A stretch of DNA of 6,110 nucleotides from Gammaproteobacteria bacterium (GTDB taxonomy: Bacteria > Pseudomonadota > Gammaproteobacteria > GRL18): NCBI GenBank assembly GCA_013139395.1, contig WTAX01000118.1, positions 1-6,110 on the forward strand, read 5' to 3'. Positions 1 through 4,278 of this stretch are shown one piece after another (positions within the stretch are counted from its first letter, which is position 1; every line of letters begins with the position of its first letter). Both the position numbers and the translations under genes were made by a program. Below the pieces are notes generated by a model. The model was not told the origin of the DNA and made no database searches. It worked only from the letters and a program-made list of their open reading frames with translations.

Positions 1-451
1 GTTTTTCATAGTCGTGCCGTAAACACCATTCATGACCATTTAATAACGCCATTCGACTGATGTTATTTGAACCAATATAAGCACATCCTTCAACAATATT
101 TTGTTCTTTTGTTTTAACAAAAATATATGATTTCATGTGAAAACTAATGCTATTGGTACACTCAAAAATTTTTATTTTTGCTCCTCTTTCTTGCAGGAGC
201 AGTAATTGTCGTAAGGCATCAGGATTGGTTATTGATAAATAATCAGAAGTGAGTATCTTTATATTCGTTTTATTATTAAGAGCATCTAATAAAGAATCAA
301 AAAGCAAGTTTAAGCCAGAAACCTGAATAAAAGAAACTGTAATTTCAATTTCAGTAGCATTATTAATTGCCATAACTAACCTGGGTAACAATGAATTCGC
401 ATTGTTTCCCGTTGTAAGTTTAGAGCCCTTGTAAAGTTTTTGAACAGACAT
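1..451 (-). CDS. Phospholipase-D-like protein, probably the N-terminus of a PLD-DEAD/DEAH helicase (3' part off window)
   Basis: This reading frame starts with ATG at 451 and stays open for 150 codons to the left edge, so only the N-terminus is visible. Residues about 24-100 look like the alpha/beta PLD fold (ITVSFIQVSGL at 37-47, ILTSDYLSITNPDALRQL at 66-83). A single HKD-type motif follows: H105-x-K107, then G127-S128-x-N130 inside AYIGSNNISR, with NGHEW at 138-142. The usual Asp of HKD is not in its place, which also occurs in other PLD nuclease families. This arrangement is typical of the PLD module preceding a DEAD/DEAH helicase core in large restriction-like proteins; a stand-alone PLD nuclease is the alternative. 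The gene follows the methyltransferase after 9 bases with no clear Shine-Dalgarno, so coupled translation is likely. Met27 is another possible start but would cut into the conserved fold. Helicase identity is inferred, because the helicase motifs would lie outside the window. Confidence 0.72.
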   Translation of the reverse strand, partial: MSVQKLYKGSKLTTGNNANSLLPRLVMAINNATEIEITVSFIQVSGLNLLFDSLLDALNNKTNIKILTSDYLSITNPDALRQLLLLQERGAKIKIFECTNSISFHMKSYIFVKTKEQNIVEGCAYIGSNNISRMALLNGHEWCLRHDYEK

Positions 452-460
452 AATTATTGT

Positions 461-1126
461 TTAAGTTATTTTTTCAAGCACAATCGTTTCCCAAAAAACT
501 TCCGTTCTGCTTAACTGGTCATCTGACTGTTTAATTGTTTTTACCTGATAATGATACCGTGTTGCCAGGCTCTCAATCTCAGCAATTGATACCGGATACA
601 TTAAACGTTCATCTGGAGAGGTTCCATGGCGAAGCGTAATAACCAGCAAGCCATGCTGGTTATTAAGTATGGAAAAGGTTTGAAAGGAATTAATTCTTTC
701 CTGAGTGCTCAAGTGCATCCAGACTGCACTGAGTAAAATCATCGACACCTGATTTTTATAGTTTTCCAGTTTAGATAAATCAGGTAATGAATCGACTAGC
801 CATCTAATTTCATCACCATTAAAATTTTCCTGAGTCTTTTTCTTAAATTGTTCATAAAATTCAATAACAGGATCGACAGCAATAACTTTATAACCATGTT
901 CCACAAGCCAGAAAACATCACGTCCTGAGCCTGCCCCAACATCAACTATCAATTCACCTTTTGGTGGTAAATAGGCTAACCAGTCCTGATGCACAGTTTC
1001 AAAGTTGACAGAATCATACTGCTGAATCAGCTGCTTATTATTTTTTTTATAAAACTGTAAAGTTTGACCTGTCATTTTTGTAAACTGAAAATCCTTAAAT
1101 ACTGAATAATTATCTGCCTTAGACAA
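461..1126 (-). CDS. Class I SAM-dependent methyltransferase, substrate unknown
   Basis: A 221-residue protein with a Rossmann-type methyltransferase core. Motif I is VDVGAGSGR at residues 61-69, which binds S-adenosylmethionine. The acidic end of strand 2 is D85 in VIAVDP. D112 in WLVDSLPDL is a possible motif III position, and SAVWMHL at 133-139 fits the strand 4 region, with HGLLVITLRHG (158-168) as strand 5. It is a single-domain small-molecule or protein methyltransferase type (Methyltransf_11/25-like); there is no DPPY/NPPY motif, so it is not an obvious adenine-N6 DNA methyltransferase. The start is TTG at 1126: two codons upstream there is an in-frame TAA, and AGGAGAG sits 8 bases before the TTG; the next Met is residue 18. 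It is first in an operon with the PLD protein, which suggests a joint role, perhaps in defence. The class is clear from sequence; the substrate is not visible. Confidence 0.85.
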   Translation of the reverse strand: MSKADNYSVFKDFQFTKMTGQTLQFYKKNNKQLIQQYDSVNFETVHQDWLAYLPPKGELIVDVGAGSGRDVFWLVEHGYKVIAVDPVIEFYEQFKKKTQENFNGDEIRWLVDSLPDLSKLENYKNQVSMILLSAVWMHLSTQERINSFQTFSILNNQHGLLVITLRHGTSPDERLMYPVSIAEIESLATRYHYQVKTIKQSDDQLSRTEVFWETIVLEKIT

Positions 1127-1134
1127 TAGTTATT

Positions 1135-1141
1135 CTCTCCT
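1135..1141 (-). promoter_or_regulatory. Ribosome binding site deciding the TTG start of the methyltransferase
   Basis: Read on the minus strand this is AGGAGAG, 8 bases before the TTG at 1126-1124. It is a near-consensus Shine-Dalgarno at good spacing. Together with the in-frame TAA just upstream, it makes TTG the most likely initiation codon. Confidence 0.7.
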
Positions 1142-1222
1142 GTTAATCATTCTACTCTATTACATTTTGTTATATTTTATTAACTCTGAATATAGTGTTT
1201 ATTTTTTCAATCAAATTATGCT

Positions 1223-1259
1223 CCTGAGAAAAATATTATAAAGCAGGTATTTCCTCAGG
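1223..1259. repeat. Inverted repeat flanking a TATAAT box upstream of the methyltransferase operon
   Basis: CCTGAG at 1223-1228 pairs with CTCAGG at 1254-1259, and AAATA at 1231-1235 pairs with TATTT at 1248-1252. This gives 11 base pairs with a small 2x1 internal loop and a 12-base terminal loop. On the minus strand the inner part carries TATAAT (1235-1240), so the structure could be an operator around the methyltransferase promoter. It could also be a leftover end of a mobile element. There is no T-tract next to it, so it is not a simple terminator. Confidence 0.4.
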
Positions 1260-1352
1260 GAACGCCAAAATTTCACCCCGAACAATGATAAATAGGAAAA
1301 AATTGACACAGTTTTTACTGAAACAACCAGACTATATATTGTATATAATTAC

Positions 1353-1536
1353 CCACCGTAGTTAGAAGATTTTATTTTTCAAGTTATGACTTTAGAAATA
1401 TGACTATGGTTATAATTATACATAAATTATAAGTTCGTAAAGACCATCTGGTAATGTTCCTCTTGACCAACAAAAAAATAAACTACATGACGTTCAACTT
1501 AACGTTGAAGTATTAATATTGCTCATTCTTATTCAC
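1353..1536 (+). pseudogene. Collapsed remnant of a second phd-vapC toxin-antitoxin locus
   Basis: This stretch matches, in order, three pieces of the intact locus to the right. Positions 1361-1429 match the antitoxin leader and first codons (2105-2180) with a few substitutions and 7 bases of gaps; 26 bases in a row are identical just before the start region. Positions 1425-1455 are identical over 31 bases to 2774-2804, which encode the end of the toxin (NYKFVKTIW and stop). Positions 1479-1536 match 2883-2940 without gaps, 47 of 58 bases, reaching into the position of the apbC stop codon. The missing pieces are about 598 bases between two AATTA microhomologies and about 57 bases (the terminator) between two CAAAAAA repeats. 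What remains encodes only a 10-residue peptide (1400-1432, MTMVIIIHKL). It cannot make antitoxin or toxin. The relic promoter could still be active; that is inference. Confidence 0.8.
1493..1509. repeat. Small hairpin in the remnant, counterpart of the one after apbC
   Basis: TTCAAC and GTTGAA are separated by TTAAC, giving a 6-bp stem. The equivalent place next to apbC (2898-2912) keeps TCAAC-TTAGC-GTTGA, so the stem survives in both copies although the flanking bases differ. It has no T-tract and its role is unknown. Confidence 0.45.
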
Positions 1537-1582
1537 TATTACCACACAACACAATCATCTAATGCTCATATACCACACTAAA

Positions 1583-1596
1583 CTGTCTTAAGACAG
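1583..1596. repeat. Perfect 14-base palindrome CTGTCTTAAGACAG
   Basis: It lies 7 bases beyond the stop codon of the XRE gene. Folded, it gives a 5-bp stem with a TTAA loop, followed on the minus strand by TTTAG. It may be a weak terminator for the XRE gene or a protein-binding site. The symmetry is certain, the function is not. Confidence 0.45.
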
Positions 1597-1603
1597 GCTA
1601 AAC

Positions 1604-2014
1604 TTATGCTACCTTTCCATCAAGATGAATATCTAACATCTCCAGGATCTTTCTCAAGGTACTGGAATTTGTATTTTGATAGTTTTCAGTCTCATATCGG
1701 GCAATCTGACGAGCACTCACTCCCACCTTACGACTAAAAGCTTCAATACTCATATGGGCAGCTATTCTATAGCGAATAGGAACAATCATTAGATCGTCCA
1801 ATGAATGTATTTCAATATCAGATGGTTTACTTTCTTTCAAATGTTCATATTCTTCAATATTCATTTGAATTTCACTGATCAGTTCCTGCATCTGTGCTTT
1901 ACCTGCCTGCGCGATAAAATCTGGTACACCTTCTTTCCTGGCAGAAGAAACAGATGTTGTTAACAGGGCTAATTGCTTTTTAGCTGCAGCATATTGTTTA
2001 TCACTTGTGATCAT
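1604..2014 (-). CDS. Orphan XRE-family DNA-binding regulator, HigA-antitoxin-like
   Basis: A 136-residue protein with two parts. Residues 1-65 are mostly helical and charged and open with MITSDKQY, an N-terminus resembling a common group of XRE proteins that start MITNxRQY. Residues about 80-130 form a Cro/C1-type helix-turn-helix: YRIAAHMSIEAFSRKVGVS, then the recognition helix in ARQIARYE (101-108), then STLRKILEMLDI. Such proteins often act as antitoxin and autorepressor beside a HigB/RelE-type toxin, but no toxin frame adjoins it: the next gene upstream, divergent, is the Phd antitoxin. ATG at 2014 is supported by GGGAGA (2021-2026) 6 bases upstream. A palindrome with TGACTA/TAGTCA arms lies in its promoter (2052-2065), consistent with autorepression. 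It may be a solitary regulator or an antitoxin whose partner was lost. Confidence 0.8.
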   Translation of the reverse strand: MITSDKQYAAAKKQLALLTTSVSSARKEGVPDFIAQAGKAQMQELISEIQMNIEEYEHLKESKPSDIEIHSLDDLMIVPIRYRIAAHMSIEAFSRKVGVSARQIARYETENYQNTNSSTLRKILEMLDIHLDGKVA

Positions 2015-2038
2015 ACAGAATCTCCCAACTTTATAACA

Positions 2039-2065
2039 GACTATTATGACATGACTAAATAGTCA
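2039..2065 (-). promoter_or_regulatory. Candidate promoter/operator of the XRE gene
   Basis: Two nested symmetries lie here: GACTATT (2039-2045) with AATAGTC (2058-2064), and a perfect palindrome TGACTA-AA-TAGTCA (2052-2065). On the minus strand CATAAT (2043-2048) could be the -10, which puts the tight palindrome in the -35/-10 spacer, a usual place for an XRE repressor site. The -35 is weak (TTAAGT at 17 bases). The palindromes are seen directly; the promoter assignment is tentative. Confidence 0.5.
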
Positions 2066-2104
2066 ACTTAATATATAAAAAATAAATACATACACTTATC
2101 CATC

Positions 2105-2168
2105 GTTAGAAGATTTTGTTTTTTCATGTTATGATTATGACTATAGAAATATGACTATGGTTATAATT
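2105..2168 (+). promoter_or_regulatory. Antitoxin leader with TGACTAT direct repeats, conserved in the remnant
   Basis: TGACTAT occurs at 2138-2144 and 2152-2158, 14 bases apart. The remnant keeps the same pair as TGACTTT/TGACTAT (1387-1393 and 1401-1407). The half-site equals the TGACTA arms in front of the divergent XRE gene, so either the Phd antitoxin or the XRE protein may bind here. No promoter stands out: TATAAT at 2162-2167 is too near the start codon to serve it, and upstream candidates such as TATGAT (2130-2135) lack a good -35. Confidence 0.4.
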
Positions 2169-2405
2169 ATGAATAAATTACAAATATCTAAATCAGAGTT
2201 TAAAGCCAAAGCTTTAGAGTTTTTTCGCCAGGTTGAGTTCAGCGGTATGCCTTTAATTGTCACTGATCATGGGAAACCATCCATTGAGATACGCCCTTAT
2301 CACACAAAAAAACGTTCTCCTTTTGAAATATTGAAAGGTAGTGTTACAGAATATCATGATCCAACTGAACCCGTTGGTGAGGATGACTGGGAAACTCTTT
2401 CATGA
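2169..2405 (+). CDS. Phd/YefM-family antitoxin of a type II toxin-antitoxin pair
   Basis: A 78-residue antitoxin of the prevent-host-death family. The N-terminal half (MNKLQISKSEFKAKALEFFR, then VEFSGMPLIVTDHGKPSIEIRPY) is the Phd DNA-binding and dimerisation fold with the typical ITDHGKP-like segment. The C-terminal half (SPFEILKGSVTEYHDPTEPVGEDDWETL) is the acidic toxin-wrapping tail. It should neutralise the PIN toxin by binding it and, with it, repress its own operon. The frame is also open from ATG codons at 2151 and 2157, which would add MTMVII. I chose 2169 because family members start just before the ISKSEFK segment; no start has a clear Shine-Dalgarno, so the true start is uncertain. 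Its stop overlaps the toxin start by 4 bases (ATGA), the usual coupling in such pairs. The gene looks intact. Confidence 0.88.
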   Translation: MNKLQISKSEFKAKALEFFRQVEFSGMPLIVTDHGKPSIEIRPYHTKKRSPFEILKGSVTEYHDPTEPVGEDDWETLS

Positions 2406-2803
2406 TTGTGCTTGATACTCACACTCTGATCTGGTGGGTCAGTAATAAAGAAAAATTGTCTAAGGCTGCTAATAAAGCGATTGAACTGGAATTAAAAAAT
2501 AAAGATGGACAAATTCTTGTTTCATCTATTACTGTCTGGGAAATTAGTTTATTAATTGAAAAGGGTCGTATTACTCTGACTATGGATCTGGATGAGTGGC
2601 TGCGAACCGTTTCAGACATAAAAAATCTGCATTTTATACCCATTGATAATGAAGTAGCCGTGAAATCTGTAAGATTGCCTGGGGACTTCCATCCAGATCC
2701 GGCAGACCGAATGATCACAGCTTTAGCTCGACATTACTCTGCACCACTTGTTACCAGTGATTCAAAAATCCAGAATTATAAGTTCGTAAAGACCATCTGG
2801 TAA
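2402..2803 (+). CDS. vapC: VapC-like PIN-domain ribonuclease toxin
   Basis: A 133-residue PIN-domain protein, the usual length for a VapC toxin. The acidic metal-binding residues are all present: D5 in VLDTHTLIWW, E47 in ITVWEISLL, D99 and D102 in HPDPADRMITALA, and D120 in LVTSDSKIQ. VapC-family proteins cut RNA, often tRNA or rRNA, in a Mg2+-dependent way and stop growth when the labile antitoxin is lost; the target here cannot be read from sequence. It overlaps the antitoxin gene by 4 bases, so translation is coupled. A strong terminator follows 31 bases after the stop. The toxin looks intact and probably active. The last 10 codons are repeated exactly in the remnant at 1425-1455, the strongest proof that a second copy once existed. 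Confidence 0.92.
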   Translation: MIVLDTHTLIWWVSNKEKLSKAANKAIELELKNKDGQILVSSITVWEISLLIEKGRITLTMDLDEWLRTVSDIKNLHFIPIDNEVAVKSVRLPGDFHPDPADRMITALARHYSAPLVTSDSKIQNYKFVKTIW

Positions 2804-2834
2804 TTCCTCTTATCCAACAAAAAAACAAGCAAAA

Positions 2835-2867
2835 AAAAGCCGCTTACATTGCTGTTAAGCGGCTTTT
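2835..2867. terminator. Bidirectional rho-independent terminator between vapC and apbC
   Basis: AAAAGCCGCTTA (2835-2846) pairs with TAAGCGGCTTTT (2856-2867) around a 9-base loop, a perfect 12-bp stem. The plus strand continues TTTTCTT after the stem; on the minus strand the stem is followed by a run of eight T (complement of 2831-2838). It therefore serves the convergent vapC and apbC transcripts, with the better T-tract for apbC. It is absent from the collapsed copy. Confidence 0.9.
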
Positions 2868-2897
2868 CTTATTGCAAAAAATTAAACTAAATGTTGC

Positions 2898-2912
2898 TCA
2901 ACTTAGCGTTGA
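2898..2912. repeat. Short inverted repeat just after the apbC stop
   Basis: TCAAC (2898-2902) and GTTGA (2908-2912) flank TTAGC, giving a 5-bp stem 10 bases past the apbC stop. The corresponding place in the remnant (1493-1509) forms a 6-bp stem. It has no adjacent T-run and is too weak to be the main terminator. Confidence 0.4.
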
Positions 2913-2922
2913 ACCATTAATA

Positions 2923-4008
2923 TTAGTCATTTTTAATCACAATTTTAGGGAACTTATTGCTATAGTCACGAGCTTTAAGCGCTAATTTAGCGGCAACTTT
3001 ACGGGCGATTTCAACATATAGTTCAGTAATACGGCTGTCAGGCTCAGCAACCACCGTCGGGGTACCGTCATCTGCCAGCTGGCGAATGCTCATGTCCAGT
3101 GGTAATGTACCTAACAGGTCGACATTTTCTTCATCAGACATACGCTGACCGCCGCCTTCACCGAAGATGCGCTCTTCATGACCACAATTGCTGCAGATAT
3201 GAGTAGACATGTTTTCTACGACACCCAGTACCGGCACATTGACTTTTTCAAACATTTTCAGACCCTTACGGGCATCTAATAAGGCAATATCCTGAGGAGT
3301 GGTTACAATAACCGCACCACTGACTGGAATTTTTTGTGCCAGTGTTAACTGTACATCACCGGTACCAGGCGGCAGATCCACAACCAGATAATCCACATCT
3401 TTCCAGCGGGTATCTTTAAATAATTGCTCCAGCGCCTGAGTCACCATAGGGCCACGCCAGATCATTGGCGTATCATCATCAACTAAAAAGCCAATTGACA
3501 TGGTTTGAATACCATAATTCATCATCGGCTCTAAAGACTGGCCATCTGCTGATTCCGGCTTACCTGATATGCCTAACATTCTCGGCATACTCGGGCCATA
3601 AATATCAGCATCCAGTACGGCAACTCGTGCACCTTCTGCCGCTAAAGCTAAAGCCAGATTAACGGTTGTGGTTGATTTACCCACACCACCCTTACCAGAA
3701 GCAACCGCTACAATATTTTTAACACCCTGAATCGGCTGCACCCCTTTTTGTACGGCGTGTACCACAATCTTACTGCTGAGATTGATGACGACATCATCAA
3801 TACCATCAACTTGTTTGAGCAACTCAGTTAATGCGTCAGTGAGCTCCTGCTGATAGCCTTTATGAGGGAAACCTAATTCAATATCAACGATTGCTTTTGA
3901 ACCATCTACCTGCGTATCTTTCACACAATGAGCAGATGCTAAATCGCTTTCTAAATACGGGTCGATAAATTCTTTTAATTTTTCGTTTACTTGTTCTGCA
4001 GTTGCCAT
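2923..4008 (-). CDS. apbC: Iron-sulfur cluster carrier protein ApbC/Mrp
   Basis: A 361-residue cytoplasmic P-loop ATPase of the Mrp/NBP35 family, which holds and transfers Fe-S clusters to apo-proteins. Residues about 5-85 are the N-terminal MIP18 (DUF59) domain. The deviant Walker A motif is ASGKGGVGKST at 103-113, with both lysines (K106, K111) typical of the MinD/Mrp class. VLDADIYGPSMPRMLG (131-146) is the A' segment and VVDLPPGTGD (209-218) is Walker B. The CxxC pair C272 and C275 (ICSNCG) bridges the cluster in the dimer. Length and order match the family (E. coli Mrp is about 370 residues). ATG at 4008 is preceded by GGAG at 9 bases. It lies divergent from metG, the same neighbour as in E. 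coli, and convergent with vapC, sharing its terminator. Nothing suggests loss of function. Confidence 0.96.
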   Translation of the reverse strand: MATAEQVNEKLKEFIDPYLESDLASAHCVKDTQVDGSKAIVDIELGFPHKGYQQELTDALTELLKQVDGIDDVVINLSSKIVVHAVQKGVQPIQGVKNIVAVASGKGGVGKSTTTVNLALALAAEGARVAVLDADIYGPSMPRMLGISGKPESADGQSLEPMMNYGIQTMSIGFLVDDDTPMIWRGPMVTQALEQLFKDTRWKDVDYLVVDLPPGTGDVQLTLAQKIPVSGAVIVTTPQDIALLDARKGLKMFEKVNVPVLGVVENMSTHICSNCGHEERIFGEGGGQRMSDEENVDLLGTLPLDMSIRQLADDGTPTVVAEPDSRITELYVEIARKVAAKLALKARDYSNKFPKIVIKND

Positions 4009-4069
4009 GTTTAAAAACTCCAGCTATATTATTGCTAAATAAATTAATTCTTGAGTAAATTAGTCGACT

Positions 4070-4097
4070 ATTATACAGTTTTCATTATAATACTCAA
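4070..4097 (-). promoter_or_regulatory. Sigma70-type promoter of apbC
   Basis: On the minus strand TTGAGT (4092-4097) and a perfect TATAAT (4070-4075) are 16 bases apart, giving a leader of about 55 bases. A perfect palindrome TAGTCGACTA (4061-4070) covers the expected start of transcription, and TTGAGTA (4051-4057) with TACTCAA (4091-4097) forms a wider inverted repeat around the promoter. The boxes are good; a regulator is only inferred. Confidence 0.55.
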
Positions 4098-4207
4098 ATA
4101 GACTCAACTAATGAATCAAAAAAATGAATTCATAATCTGATAAAAACTATTAAAAATGTTCTCTTTTCATAGTAAGGTATTAAATCAAGCATTGAAGCCT
4201 GCCGAAC

Positions 4208-4237
4208 TTGAGAAAGAACCTATAAAATTGTTAAGAT
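4208..4237 (+). promoter_or_regulatory. Candidate promoter of metG
   Basis: TTGAGA (4208-4213) and TAAGAT (4232-4237) are 18 bases apart and would give a leader of roughly 35 bases. A second plus-strand candidate lies far upstream: TCGACT (4064-4069), 16 bases, perfect TATAAT (4086-4091), with a leader near 180 bases; it overlaps the apbC promoter on the other strand. Sequence alone does not decide between them. Confidence 0.35.
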
Positions 4238-4278
4238 ACCCTGTTTACTTTTAACTTAATCCGCAGGCAGTTCAAGTC

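Larger units (their letters stand above)
1127..1603. other. AT-rich intergenic region with no intact gene, containing a toxin-antitoxin remnant
   Basis: No reading frame here resembles a protein. The left part (1127-1350) should carry the promoter of the methyltransferase operon. A perfect minus-strand TATAAT lies at 1235-1240 but lacks a convincing -35 at 16-18 bases. A lone TTGACA at 1303-1308 on the plus strand has no -10 at normal spacing. The right part contains the collapsed copy of the toxin-antitoxin locus (about 1353-1536) and a perfect palindrome just beyond the stop of the XRE gene (1583-1596). The rest shows nothing recognisable. Confidence 0.7.
2105..2940 (+). repeat. Full-length copy of the duplicated unit (antitoxin leader to apbC tail)
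   Basis: This is the intact counterpart of the collapsed copy at about 1353-1536. The matched parts are 2105-2180, 2774-2825 and 2883-2940. The two copies lie in the same orientation and are separated by the XRE gene and its flanks (1537-2104), which are not repeated. The match ends about 18 bases into the end of the apbC reading frame. Confidence 0.75.

Noticed and set aside
1303..1340. A perfect TTGACA with TATATT further on as a plus-strand promoter.
   Set aside because: The spacing is about 24-26 bases, too long for sigma70, and there is no gene downstream in that orientation except the dead remnant.
1353..1536. The remnant as a MITE or insertion-sequence relic.
   Set aside because: It has no terminal inverted repeats or target duplication, and it contains the exact last codons of the toxin, so a deleted toxin-antitoxin copy explains it better.
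2419..2718. Minus-strand open frame of 99 codons, and the plus-strand frame at 3465-3662.
   Set aside because: They are antisense to vapC and apbC respectively, lack ribosome binding sites and have unnatural composition.
2896..2914. GCTCAAC and GTTGAAC resemble the RYYYAAC and GTTRRRY ends of an integron attC site, which often carry toxin-antitoxin cassettes.
   Set aside because: The two motifs are only 5 bases apart, whereas attC ends are separated by tens of bases with inner L boxes. The remnant copy has GTTGAAG, which breaks the pattern. It is read as a simple short hairpin.
4197..4268. GCCTGC (4197-4202) and GCAGGC (4263-4268) as a leader hairpin or riboswitch in front of metG.
   Set aside because: Only 6 bp with mismatches on both sides and a long loop; the nearby CTTGA/TTCAAG pairing is not nested with it. 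No known riboswitch core was recognised.
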